Assembly: GCA_032622095.1 (NCBI GenBank)
Contig: CP136063.1
Location: 63,935,897-63,999,896 of the forward strand
Direction of reading: 5' to 3'
DNA from: Siphonodentalium dalli
Taxonomy: Eukaryota > Mollusca > Scaphopoda > Gadilida > Siphonodentaliidae
DNA length: 64,000 nt
A program made the position numbers and the translations under genes. The stretch's first letter is position 1, and every line of letters starts with the position of its first letter. Under the pieces are notes generated by a model, which saw only the letters and a list, made by a program, of their open reading frames with translations, had not been told where the DNA came from and did no database searches. Of this stretch, positions 34,011 to 44,935 are shown in pieces.

Positions 34011-34951
34011 AAAGGCGTCGCCATACTGGTTAGCTATGGACATTATATCATTTAGATATATGTCCAATTCTTGGCGACGATTCGGAAATGCCTCACAAAT
34101 CACATTACGATACTTGCTGAAAGCTCGGATGTACTCCGGTAATGTGAGGTTCTTTGACAGCCGCGCGTCGTAGTTTTCCGAGCTTTTAGCAAGATCCAGA
34201 GGTGGCATGATAAGGCGTGCTAAATTCACATCCTTTTCTGCAAGAATTTCGTTCCGTAGAGCAGGCGAAATGTCCAGGTCAATTTCCGGCAGTGACGATA
34301 CTGCCACGCCAACGGCATTTAACAGCGGATTTGGCAAGTCTGAACTTGGGGGAAACCGGTAGCGTGTGATAAGTTGTTCATACCGAGTTGCGAATGAAGA
34401 GGGGACTACAGTCCAGCTGCCATGTTCTGAGGCAGAACAGATGCATTTGTTGACTGCATGGAGTCTATGAATGATTGATTCGCAGCCATTAATGTCGCCA
34501 GTTGCTGCTGTTGATTCTGAATAGCCAGAAACAAGTCGCTTTGAGAAGGCTGAATGTCACTGACTCCTGGAACATTAACACCTATACTGGACCCAATAGC
34601 ATGTGAATCCACGTGAATTTGGGAATTAGACGGAACAGTATTGTCGGCGAAATGCCCTATTGGTTCCATCAACGAACCGTGAACTAAAGCCACCGACTGA
34701 GTATTGCCTTGGGTTGAGTGGTTCAGTTGGTAGAGTTTAATTAGCTCCGGTTTTCTCATTGTGTCGGGCGTAACAATGTGAATTTTCATCAACTCCGCCC
34801 GGAGTCTCTCTGCAGTCCAATTTCTTTGATTGTCATCGTCTGAGGCTCCAATACAGGTAGAACGCCTTCCTCGGGCTGACCCAGTGGCACCTGGGTGGGC
34901 TACATTGTCAGCCATTTTTTGTTTCGTTTTGCCCATAGTTCGAGTTTCCAA
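34011..34951 (-). pseudogene. DIRS-like gag, N-terminal part
   Basis: Frame 34951-34406 has a SAP-like stretch (WTAERLRAELMKIHIVTPD..RKPELIKLYQ) followed by a Gln/Asn-rich linker. After a frameshift at about 34400 the frame 34337-34011 has the capsid-like helices ..RLSKNLTLPEYIRAFSKYRNVI and ends IANQYGDAF at the insertion point. Start ATG about 34951 (an internal ATG at 34915 is equally possible). Confidence 0.7.
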
Positions 34952-34959
34952 TACTAGCC

Positions 34960-35200
34960 TCTGTCTGTGAGTGTGAAACTAAACAAATTTGCATAAAGTA
35001 GCAATTACACTCGGGTCTGGTGCTGCAATCCAAGACCCTGGCGAATTCCGGGCGAAACTCCGTGAGCATTAGCTCAATGTACATACCCAACTCTCCCTCC
35101 GAAAACACATAGTTTGTTGGAATGCCGAAAAACAGCGAACAAGCTTCAACAATAAGAATTCTCCAGGCAATGGGTTGCCGCTGAACGATGCATGCGGTTT
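34960..35200 (-). repeat. Terminal/leader region of the DIRS-like element
   Basis: Contains GTGAGCATTAGCTCAATGTACAT and CAATTCTCCAGGCAATGGGTTG-type text that recurs, about 70-75% identical and in the same orientation, at 57355-57560. Probably the 5' terminal repeat of the element family. Confidence 0.55.
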
Positions 35201-35780
35201 TTGAACCATGACCAGCAGAATAATAGTCAGTGAATCAGCAGATTAAAAACGTAAATAAATAATTGTTCGGCTGAATGCAACTTATTTTAGAATCAATAAA
35301 GCTTATTTTAAAAATCAATATAATTGTTCAGATGTGTCCAGGTGGAAAGTTTGCGCTGGGCTGACGAATAATAGCAGATAGCATGCCCTTCAGGGCTAAC
35401 TACATTCCCTCTTTCTGATTGGTCCAAAATGTTAGTTTATATTTTCTGAATTGTAATAGGCTAAGACTATGCCGCAGAAAGGCAGGTTATTGCTACTCCT
35501 ATTATGATTGGGAGAATTAATTACTAGAAAATAGGTCCGCATAGGGCAGGCCAAATTTCCTGCTCTCTGGTTGGAAGAAATTTCAAACGTGTACTCTCTA
35601 TCTCTAAACAGTAAGAAAAAAATTCCTGATAATATATACTCTCTAAACAGGAAGTAGTACTAATCCCGCAGAAAATTTGTTTCTAGGGGTTACTTTGTAA
35701 ACAATAGGCCGACGCTGACAGTTGCACATTAAATTTCAAACACATGGCGACTTGTTTCTTGTCCGAGATATCGTCATTCT
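35201..35780. other. Non-coding spacer
   Basis: No gene recognised. 35720-35780 (ACACATGGCGACTTGTTTCT) is the beginning of the R-block seen at 19.06, 39.9 and 40.37 kb. Confidence 0.45.
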
Positions 35781-35784
35781 GTGG

Positions 35785-36530
35785 GTTTTTATGTTTACCC
35801 ATACCATGTATGGTAAACATAGTGTCGTTGTCCGGATTGACCACTCGTCGTTCGTCCGTCCGTCTGTCCGTCCGTCTGTCCGTCCGTAGACACTTTACGT
35901 GTAATGCGATAACTCAAACATTTTTTACCTGATCAAAACCAAATTTTGTATATGGGGTTTTCAGCCCAAAATACAGATCGAGTTCGAATATGGGTTTGAT
36001 CCAACTTTTTTGTACAGAGTTATGGCCCTTTTTCGACTTAGAATTCACGCATTCTGCCATAACTCAAACATTTTTTATCTGATCGGAACCAAATTTGGTA
36101 TGTGAGTTTCTCGGCCCAAAATACAGATCGAGTTCGAATATGGGTTTGATCCGATTAATTTTAAAGGAGTTATGACCCTTTTTCGAAAAAAAAATGAAAA
36201 ATTGAATCGATTTTTTTTAAAATTTATTTTTAACTTTTATAATAATAATAAAAAAAATGTCATTGACATTGTCATTTGTTTTCATTTAGATATTGATGAT
36301 TATGATAAAAAGATTTCCAATGTGTCCCTTTAATTTTTTTAAATAAGTTAAAAAAAATTGAAAAACTAACACCATTATAACTCTGCCAAGGGTACCCCGA
36401 ATCACCACACCAAATTTGATTAAATCGGTCCAAAATCTTGTGTTATGTACTGGTAAATCTGTTTGGAGCAACATTAAATCCAATTCACCAATTGCCTTTG
36501 GACTTATGCCAATGTGCAAATAATCTGATA
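35785..36530 (+). repeat. GTCCGTCCG-type repeat element
   Basis: Opens with the hairpin GTTTACCCATAC/GTATGGTAAAC, then (GTCCGTCCGTCT)n at 35855-35888, then two ~149-bp copies containing ATAACTCAAACATTTTTTA and CAAAATACAGATCGAGTTCG. A diverged third part runs to about 36500. A form widely seen in mollusc genomes; non-coding. Confidence 0.7.
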
Positions 36531-36629
36531 CATAAGGCTATGGCATCTAATTTAAAATAAAGATTCAACAATAAACATCACATGCTATTAACAGTAGACA
36601 TGGACATCTGTGCTGCTATATAATTGATA

Positions 36630-36830
36630 TTAATGGGTCAGTGGTGAGGTTGCTTATCTGTATACTAGGACACATTATTATTGTAAACTTAAATTGGACT
36701 CTCTTAACCCAAGTATTCCATGTCCAGGTCACACCTACACATTTAACCCATGGGCTTGCTGGCTGTGGCGGTTTAGCATTACAGATTCTGTACCAGTGCA
36801 TTCTCTTATATAAATGCCAGTGACCCATAA
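36630..36830. mobile_element. Degenerate MITE related to families A/B
   Basis: ATGGGTCAGTGG and CCAGTGACCCAT form imperfect inverted ends. CCAGTGCATTCTCTTATATA near the right end is half of the hairpin found in families A and B; the other half is missing. Confidence 0.5.
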
Positions 36831-37141
36831 ATTCCAATAATTTGTGTTATGTACATTTGTCTATAATAGTACATAACAGTATACTCTATAATTGAACACC
36901 AAAACTCTCATTTATCCGATCATATTAAATTTTTATCGCCAAGGGATGGGTTAACATCTGCCGATCGTGATCGGCCTCTCGTTTTTTAAATCACAGTGCT
37001 TAACAAATTCTACATTTTTCACTATACTATACGAACAACTTACAGTTCATATAATTATTTATAATAATCCGTAAAATAAATAAAAAACATGTTGTCGCAC
37101 TAAACAAACTTTATTTACCCTTGTCTTTCCACTTTTTAGTG

Positions 37142-37345
37142 TTATAACTTCGTGGCCGCTTGTACTGTTTGTATACATGTCAAACACTTGACAATATACT
37201 CTCTCCCACTCTCGAACTTTCCTGCCAACTCTTCCGATTCCACCTTCAAATCGTAAATATGTCCTTCCTTCGATATGGCGTTCCCCATCTTGAAATTTTT
37301 AACCTCTTTCAGTTCGTTTAAGGACCTCAATGTAATGGTCGCCAT
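37142..37345 (-). CDS. Small unrecognised exon/frame MATITLRSLNELKEV
   Basis: 67 codons from an ATG; lysine/glutamate-rich, probably helical (KMGNAISKEGHIYDLKVESE). A diverged copy occurs at 46090-46246 (KMGNVVSEEGQIYDLKVESE), where one extra base shifts the C-terminal frame, and the start is repeated at 18520-18560. About 75% conservation in the protein-like part suggests it once coded. Family not recognised; it is carried within the R-block repeat. Confidence 0.35.
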   Translation of the reverse strand: MATITLRSLNELKEVKNFKMGNAISKEGHIYDLKVESEELAGKFESGREYIVKCLTCIQTVQAATKL

Positions 37346-37379
37346 CTTTCTTTAAATTCCTCGGAATTCTGCCAAAGCC

Positions 37380-38400
37380 TAAGTAGATTATCATTTATCA
37401 GTAATCATCCACACATATTCTACATGTAACATTGAATACTGTCTTGGGCACACATTCATTCAGTTTGATCTTGCCTGGATACAATAACAATGAGGTTAAT
37501 ATATATCGACATTCAAAACAAGGTGAATCCTGAAGCTGAATAAAGTCAATCATAACATGGCCATCATCGAGGACAACACCAAGGCCGAGACAGCCGTACT
37601 TTGTGGTAACCAATTAAGCACTATATACTACTCTCACAGATGGTCTGTAATTAGTTCCCTTAATGTTTGTCAAGTTTCTCCCACATAAACTCTCAGCTAC
37701 AACACCCAAATGCAAGCCTTGAAATAGTGTGTCTGTCATTTGCAGAATGAGGTCCCCAGAGGGTGAATTTAGTGATGCTACCCCGGATAGTGGACTAGCA
37801 TCACCAAATTCATCCTCTGGGAACCTCATTCTGCTGAAGAGTAAGCAGAATGAGGTCCCCAGAGGGTGAATTTGGTGATGCTAGCCCGCTATGCAGGGTA
37901 GCATCACTAACTAAATTCACCCTCTGGGGACCTCATTCTGCAAATGCAGGGCTCAAAATACATTTAATTTTACGAGAATCAAATGCTGAATCATGTTAGT
38001 CATAAAGCACTGCAAATTGTAAAGTTTTGTGAGAATCATTACGGGAATCGATTCGGTGATTCTCGTCGAATCTTGAAGCCTGAAATGACAGACACACTAT
38101 TTCAAGGCTTGCCCAAATGCATAAACTGAATTCCTAGAATTTCAGTTGATATTCCTTATAACTTGGTAACTTGTTGAATTACATGTAGCTGCATACATGA
38201 CACATTCCTTTGACAAAATATCCCACAAATTACGCTGAAGTTTGTCTTAAATATATGTTATGGTTCGATACAAATTGAAACCAGCCTCACACACCCCCCC
38301 ACTCATATGTATAGATTGTCTGTTAGTGACAACCAGGCTGGGTAGTCTCCCTTAATCTGATTGTGGACGACACATGCATCTGAGTCTGGACTGTATGCTG
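37380..38400. repeat. R-block copy 4, interrupted by a MITE
   Basis: Continuous with 37142-37345. Matches R-block to CCCAAATG at 37712, is interrupted by the MITE 37713-38111, then resumes at ATAAACTGAATTCCTAGAAT. A minus-strand frame in the block, TKYGCLGLGVVLDDGHVMIDFIQ, is repeated in each copy and is followed in the 39.5-40.5 kb copies by CAG/GTAAGAT, a good splice donor. No stop-free upstream exon was found. Confidence 0.8.
37713..38111. mobile_element. 8-bp-TSD (hAT-type) MITE, copy 1
   Basis: Ends CAAGCCTTGAAATAG..CTATTTCAAGGCTTG (inverted match continues through TGTGTCTGTCATTT). Flanked by CCCAAATG on both sides (37705-37712; 38112-38119). The unoccupied site is seen in the paralogous block at 19421-19428. 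Interior: two successive long hairpins (37742-37833 and 37848-37942) built from AGAATGAGGTCCCCAGAGGG..GGTGATGCTAGCCCGC. Confidence 0.92.
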
Positions 38401-38516
38401 TCAATGCTCGTATTTTTATTACTAGCAGCTTCTAACAACTTCCCATCATTTAACAGTTTGTAATTTATTCTTTCCAACCGCCTAAGATTACGAGCCTCTT
38501 CTTCTGTCGTCGCCAT
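38352..38516 (-). CDS. Small unrecognised N-terminal frame MATTEEEARNLRRLER
   Basis: 54 codons from ATG (38516) to TAA. Charged, probably coiled (RRLERINYKLLNDGKLLEAA). Looks like a first exon, but no GT donor in a good context was found before the stop. It lies at the edge of the ~550 bp that is extra here relative to the copy at 27.2 kb. Confidence 0.3.
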   Translation of the reverse strand: MATTEEEARNLRRLERINYKLLNDGKLLEAASNKNTSIDSIQSRLRCMCRPQSD

Positions 38517-39099
38517 GGTTACCACAAATCAAATCAAATCGAATACTGATTTAACTTCTAACAAGAAGCACTTCAAATCAAATCAAATCAAAAATTTTTT
38601 ATAAATTTTATAACATTTATTGCTGCCACTTCGTAGGGCAGATCAAGACAAAGTAATTTTATTATAGCAATTTAGCGAGCGCGCCAAAATTGTAACTCAC
38701 ATTGTTAGCCAATGAAAATAGATAACACATATAATGACGTCATGCAACCATGCCTATTATTAGAAAGCATAACCGATGTAATAGACTTATTTATAGATCA
38801 CAAATAATGACGTCACGCCAACATGCATATTCATGAGAAGGCGCCACCAATGTAATAGTCTTTTTATAGAGTTATCTCGCTTAGATTAATATGAACCCTA
38901 GTCACGGAATTACTCGATTTGTAGACAAATAGAATCCATTTGAAATTGTGCAAACATGAACAATACTAAAATAACTATCCATGCTTATCAAGTTTTACAA
39001 GAACAGACTCCGCTCCACTCCCCACATACAACTGAAAGTGCAAGGTGGTTCTTAGACTATTGTAGATCAATAAAGAGCAATTTCTGTTTATTAACAACT
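38517..39099. other. Non-coding, repeat-derived
   Basis: (AATCAAATC)n-like stretches at 38525-38590. TGACGTCA-containing direct repeats (38730-38760, 38805-38840: AATGACGTCA(T/C)GC.A). 38940-39100 matches 27215-27400. Confidence 0.5.
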
Positions 39100-39477
39100 T
39101 CATGATTGATGAAGTAATACATAAATTGTTTGAAAAGATCGACTTGTTCTGAGTAAAGCCTGTGGATAGTTGGCTGCTTCTGCTGGAAGACTAGAACAAA
39201 CGACTTTAACATCGGATGAATTGAAAATACATATTCTTCCCCCTACGAAATCAATATAAATTTCTTGGTAAGCGGGCAACAATGTTTTATCTATCCAAGA
39301 AAAGTAGAAGATGGTACAGACATCAAGAAATGGTTTATGTTTCAATGTTACATCATATACCGACAGCCATCTAAATGTAACTATTTGTGCTGGAACAATG
39401 TACTTGACTCCAAAAATATCACATAACTCTTCCAAGTGTGCTTGAAGATCTGGACAGTATTTCAGATCACTATACAA
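39100..39477 (-). pseudogene. Fragment resembling expanded ZNF862/hAT-like proteins
   Basis: 125-codon frame with TFRWLSVYDVTLKHKPFLDV and FYFSWIDKTLLPAYQEIY. Invertebrate and fish hAT-derived (ZNF862-like) proteins show a comparable RF.SVYDV segment followed by YY.F. No zinc finger and no catalytic core here. Alternative: an unrelated repeat-borne frame. Confidence 0.35.
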
Positions 39478-39483
39478 GCCATC

Positions 39484-40690
39484 AGCTAAGTCCTAAGTAG
39501 ATTATCATTTATCAGTAATCATCCACACATATTCTACATGTAACATTGAATACTGTCTTTGTCACACATTCATTCAGTTTGATCTTACCTGGATACAATA
39601 ACAATGAGGTTAATATATCAACATTCAAAACAAGGTGAACCCTGAAGCCGAATAAAGTCAATTATAACATGGCCATCATCGAGGACAACACCAAGGCGGA
39701 GACAGCCATACTTTGTTGTACCCAATTAAGCATTATATACTACTCTCGCAGATGGTCTGTAATTAGTTCCTTTAACCATTTCAGTGCCTCGTTATCATGT
39801 ACACATTAATTAGCATATTCGCTCCATCCCTGTTACTCGGACAAACTTAATCTGATCGCCAAACTGGTAGACAATTAAAATCAAATACTGAATATATATA
39901 TCTAAATTTGCAAATAAAATTTCACACACATAGCGACTTGTTTCTTGTTCGAGATATCATTCATCAGTAATCATCCACACATATTCTACATGTAACATTG
40001 AATACTGTCTTTGTCACACATTCATTCAGTTTGATCTTACCTGGATACAATAACAATGAGGTTAATATATCAACATTCAAAACAAGGTGAACCCTGAAGC
40101 CGAATAAAGTCAATCATAACATGGCCATCATCGAGGACAACACCAAGGCGGAGACAGCCATACTTTGTTGTACCCAATTAAGCATTATATACTACTCTCA
40201 CAGATGGTCTGTAATTAGTTCCTTTAACCATTCCAGTGCCTCGTTATCATGTACACATTAATTAGCATATTCGCTCCATCCCTGTTACTCGGACAAACTT
40301 AATCTGATCGCCAAACTGGTAGACAATTAAAATCAAATACTGAATATATATATCTAAATTTGCAAATAAAATTTCACACACATGGCGACTTGTTTCTTGT
40401 TCGAGATATCATTCATCAGTAATCATCCACACATATTCTACATGTAACATTGAATACTGTCTTTGTCACACATTCATTCAGTTTGATCTTACCTGGATAC
40501 AATAACAATGAGGTGAATATATCAACATTCAAAACAAGTTGAACCCTGAAGCCGAATAAAGTCAATTATAACAAGGCCATCATCGAGGACAACACCAAGG
40601 CGGAGACAGGCATACTTTGTGGTAACCAATTAAGCACTATATACTACTCTCACAGATGGTCTGATTAGTTCCCTTAACCCTTTCAGTGCC
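39484..40690. repeat. R-block in tandem, three copies, period 452 bp
   Basis: The landmark ATCAGTAATCATCCACACAT lies at 39511, 39963 and 40415, exactly 452 bp apart. Each unit runs CAGTAATCATCC..CTACATGTAACATTGAATAC..GGTCTGTAATTAGTTCC..CCTCGTTATCATGTACACAT..GGCGACTTGTTTC. Copies 1 and 2 are nearly identical; the third ends in a TTAA-family remnant. Confidence 0.95.
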
Positions 40691-40765
40691 AAGTCCGTTG
40701 TTTGTATCAACCCATATACCCTGTGCCAAGCATTCTCTTATATGCATTGGAATGCATTGGCCTAA
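40674..40765. mobile_element. Truncated MITE family B copy
   Basis: TTAACCCTTTCAGTGCCAAG then TGTGCCAAGCATTCTCTTATATGCATTGGAATGCATTGGCC: the central hairpin is collapsed. The right terminus was not found. Confidence 0.6.
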
Positions 40766-41319
40766 CAATTTTTCATCATTTGATGTTTGATCTCTTTGTC
40801 AAAATAAGTACGGTATACATCAAAGGCAGCGTACATCTGATGTCGGGGAAATACTTTTGCGACAGTGTGTATATTATGAGCTTCAACCTACAAAAGTATC
40901 AAGATCAAGTCAATAAGACACTTTTGTGAGCTATATTGTAGATAGAATGTTCTGACATTGTGATTTTCAATATTTAGTGTATAATAATTTTTCCGGTGCT
41001 CAAAATTTCAATGTCGATTTTCTCTAAAATTGAGTGATGGTAGTTAGAACCTTCTGGTTCTCACGCGACGATATGTCTACAGCCATTCATTTTCTTGTTT
41101 TTTAAATAAAAATGTAAACTCTGTGCCATACTCTATGCACTCATGGCATTATCTATTATAAAATAAAGAGTAGACAGGAAGGCTGAAAAAATAAATAACA
41201 GGGTCCAGTCTCAAGTTTCTATTATGTGATCACTCAGATCCAAGAGACACTACCCCCACCAGTGACAGCCCTGCCACTACTACATTGATTGTTTATGCAC
41301 TACCGAGAAATCACTCTTA
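40766..41319. other. Non-coding spacer
   Basis: No gene or repeat recognised. Confidence 0.35.
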
Positions 41320-41889
41320 TCACATGGGATATTTAAACGACAACATATGAGTGGGGTATGATCTCAGCTTTAATGTAACATAAGCTTGTCCTGCAGATAG
41401 CCCATATGCATGGAAACCAATTAAGCAGAGCCTTAGCTCTGACGAGAAGCCGAAGCAGAGAACGCTGAAGAAATACTGCTGTACAGCGCAGGCATGAGCA
41501 TGGCCCGACGAGCTAAGGTACGAATCGGAGCCGGCGCCCAAGAATTGCTATGAGGCGCCCTAAGCAATAAGCACACACGGCCAACAGGGAGAAGCCCAAC
41601 GAGTGCGACGCAGGAATGGCAGTAGAGACCTCTGGACAGCCCAACTCCCTATGGCTAAGCACCGGCCTGGAATATTACACTCAGGCTACAGTTCGAGAGC
41701 ACTCTCGAATAAGCATAAGACGACTGCACAGTCATAAACATACTAAGCTACTATTGATAAGCCACCCATCAAAGTTACCAGTCTAGTTATAACGCTATGG
41801 CGACATTACCACTATCTGCAGGACCGCCATAGAGTGCGCAGCACTCCCCCAAACCAGGAGCTCCATGCCCAATTATATCCATGAAACAG
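41320..41889 (-). repeat. Untranslated/terminal region of the GC-rich retroelement
   Basis: GC-rich relative to neighbours. Contains CCTTAGCTC/GAGCTAAGG inverted motifs (41443-41520) and short frames without motif. Contiguity with the gag next door suggests it belongs to that element. Confidence 0.35.
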
Positions 41890-43275
41890 TTAAACCACCG
41901 GGAAAACCAGAGTGTCAGAAGCCTGTCCATGGGCAGCGGTTGCGGCATGAGGCTCTGAGCAGATGTGTCGAAAACGACAGTTTGGCCAGGAGCAGCGGCC
42001 GGCGTTTAATTCAAAACAGACGGGACTGGGACAGCCCGGACTAGTGGGAAAATCGTCCGCACGCCCGGAGGTACGAACCTGAGGCGGAGGTTGCCGAACC
42101 TGGGGCATCATGACCAGCAGCCAAATGTTGGGGCGATGGTCTCCCAAGGAGTAGCTGTATTCCCATCCCACTTCAACCGAAATTGGGTATCGTACACCCG
42201 CCAGGCAGATCCCCCACAGGTAGCACCCGCCCAACGAATTGTGCGCAGGTTATGCAAAAGGGGCTGGGCCGACGATTCAGGGTGAACGTCGAGGTACACC
42301 GATACGAAAGTGAGAAAAGCATCGGTCCACGAGTCAACAGACGTTATTGAAGCAGCATGCCCGCTTGGCGCAACACGGATTCGCCCGGAAGCAGAGACCA
42401 CCAACTGATGGGGGTCAACTGTATGAATGGAGGTGGTGGGTTCCTGCAGCTGATCCAAATTGATAAAATCGCCCCGGAAAATTTTGTCGCGAATAGATCG
42501 GGAAACGTGAGAGCCAAAGCCGTCTGCCGCCGTAGGAATCGGCAAGGGGGCGTCCCAAGGGGAGACCAGCGAGGATGGAAAGCTAAATAAGGGATTATCC
42601 GGATCAGTTCTGTCCCTTGCCGGAGCGTTCAGTCGGTGTATCACTGAGGCCACACGGGAATCGTCGCGGCGGCTGAGAGAAGTGGAGCTGTCGTCTGAAC
42701 TGCTGCGTCGACAAAGGAGACGCTGATGGTGACCTGGATGCATAGCGCGGAAACTTGGGGCGCGGAGAACCATCCTGTCTGCGACTAGCCTGGCGACGAG
42801 ACTGACGACGAGGCTGACGAACAGGAATGCGGCCGCGTGAATGTGAAACCCGGCCACGAGAGGCGCGGCGTCCCCGTCCAGAGCCACGAGCAGGCCTGCC
42901 GCGCGAATGCTGTCCACGGCCACGCACTCGTGAATCAGCCACAGATGACACACTGGCCGAAACCCGAGAAAAAAGCCTAACACGGTCACTGGAGGCAGGA
43001 CCGGCACGAGACGAGCTGGCAGATGCATCCTGTTGACTGCTTCTAGACGAACGGGCGCGGGCCCGACCGCGAGATCCCGTACGAACCATGTGAGAATTAT
43101 TGAGTGCCACCGAACGACAAACAGGGAAACACGTGCGCGACCCACGAAAATAGGTAACGCCGACGGAACAGGACACATACAGAAAGCACAAGGAACAAGA
43201 TGATAGACGAATAAATGAAGGCTGGTGAAGAAACACGGTGACGGATGGAAACAGATAGGAATTGACGACACACAA
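41890..43275 (-). pseudogene. GC-rich retroelement gag (Arg/Ser-rich N-terminus, capsid-like core, CCCH finger), frameshifted
   Basis: Three overlapping frames make one gag. 43275-42604: a strongly Arg/Ser-rich segment (RGRARARSSRSS, RGRGQHSRGRPARGSGRG). After a shift near 42620, frame 42600-42108: RDKIFRGDFINLDQL, VDSWTDAFLTFVSVYL, RRIRW-type LRTIRWAG and WRVYDTQFRLKW, the conserved gag core found with DIRS/Ngaro-type and other invertebrate retroelements. After a second shift near 42110, frame to 41890: CFELNAGRCSWPNCRFRHIC, a CCCH finger. No RT follows. Local GC is well above the AT-rich surroundings, suggesting recent arrival or a different compositional history. Confidence 0.7.
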
Positions 43276-43672
43276 CCGGTCGTGTTACGTATAATTCAAG
43301 AGTGACTTGCTTTTCCAGTTACCGGAAAGAGGCAGCATTCCGGGCGGATGTAAAATGCGGACTTCAAGTTCGGCCAATACGGAACGGATCGTACCGAAAA
43401 ACCGGAATGTCTGCCGGATGACAGGATCAAAAGAACCACATAAATCACCCCGAACCTTATCGGCCCTGGGTGCATTAAATAATTATGCTACAATTCAAGC
43501 TCTCCAAACATCAGATTGTTATTTTAAACATACATTAAATGAAGATTACAAGTGAAAGAGTTTACATCTCGATAGGTTCATTATATAGCATGTTTTGCCC
43601 ATTGCATGTGAATTGTCAAATCAAGAGGCTCTGTGGCACTGTTCATCAAGTAAAAAAAAATTGCAATACAAG
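43276..43672. other. Non-coding spacer
   Basis: 43310-43440 has a moderately GC-rich stretch probably belonging to the gag element. Nothing else seen. Confidence 0.35.
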
Positions 43673-44425
43673 TACTCTAGTGATCCGAATAATAGTAGGG
43701 GTCGGAATAATAGTAGGGGGTGGAAAATTTGCCAAATTTTAATAATAGTAGGGGTCGGAATAATAGTAGGGGGTGGAAATGTCAATGAAAAAGGAGATCA
43801 TTGAAGAACACTGATTTAATTATCAAACAAAAACTTATAATAAACACTCCTCGACCCAGCACGGACAACGTCTGGTTCTTGCAGAACCTTTTCAATGTCA
43901 TTGATTTGAACGGAGAACACTGCGTCAACACTTTTATTTTCTTTGGTCGGAATCGGTCCACCAACTACTCAATTGTGTTCTAATTAAAGAAACTTTCAAA
44001 CGTGAGCCCCAGACGTTGATTAACTTCTTAGTTAATAACGCGTCAATTGTAAAAAAAAACACAGACATAACGCGTTGTCACCTTTGTTCGCCTCACTGAA
44101 CGATAAACAATACCCGCAGAGGGGGGTCTGTCTATTGCAATAGGGTCGCACGAATTGCAAAATAGCGACACGTGCGAGGATGGAGTTACTTCCCATGGAT
44201 CAAATCATTGATTATATTGCGATGCCAGACGGTTGCGCGAATTCTTTGAACGTATTCCGTTTCATGCATGCCATTTGATTAAAAACTACGAATAATGCGA
44301 TCATTCATGGAGTATGGGTGATCAAAATTAAATAATCGTAGGGGCTTGAATAAGAATCGTAGGGGGTGGATTTTTTCTCCAAAATTAACAATCGTACGGG
44401 TACGGTTATTCGGATCACTAGAGTA
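43673..44425. mobile_element. 753-bp element with 20-bp perfect inverted ends
   Basis: TACTCTAGTGATCCGAATAA (43673-43692) and its exact complement (44406-44425). Subterminal repeats GGGGTCGGAATAATAGTAG occur twice at the left; TCGTAGGGG/GGGTACGG motifs sit at the right. TA at the tips would suit a TA duplication. No transposase. Confidence 0.8.
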
Positions 44426-44761
44426 TTAGCTAGGCTTCAATGTCTGGAAAAAGAATGTTCAAATATCATACCTCCGTTTCCTACTCTGTGCTGTCTTCAC
44501 TCTCCCTAATCCGATTCGATGTTAAGATTCTTTGCCATCTTTCTTTTCCCTCTCCCTATGTTTCTAACTGGATCTTTCAGTTCTGCCAGGAGCTCACCAA
44601 CATTACACTTTTTATGTTTTGTAATTTGTTTTGTAACGTCCACCAATGCTTGTCGGTCATCTGAAGAGAAGATAAAACAGACCTGTTTATTTTGGAACAG
44701 AAATTCCAGCAACTACATGTCGTTGAACTTGAGATGTATGCCATGGCCATTATAAAATCTG

Positions 44762-44935
44762 TTAAAGATGCATAATCCGATTAAATGCCCCTTAATTGCT
44801 ATTTCTTTGGCTTCGGGGGTAAAAAATAATTTATTTGAGTCGAGGAATCCGTGCATCCAACAAAGTTTATTTCGAGTTGAGGAACCCACCCAACAAAGTA
44901 CTTTTGAAATATACTATTTTTCACCACCTTGGTTT
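44762..44935. mobile_element. Partial, diverged MITE family D copy
   Basis: TTAAAGATGCATAATCCGAT.. then GGCTTCGGGGGTAAAAAATA and TGAGTCGAGGAATCC.., matching the left arm of 15277-15764. Right end not found. Confidence 0.55.

Noticed and set aside
36140-36520. (AAT)n/(AAAT)-rich stretch as a promoter or replication origin
   Set aside because: Only low-complexity A/T within a dispersed repeat; no evidence of function.
37614-37829. ORF MRFPEDEFGDASPLSG.. and similar at 50320-50571
   Set aside because: Falls in the double hairpins of the 8-bp-TSD MITE; not a gene.
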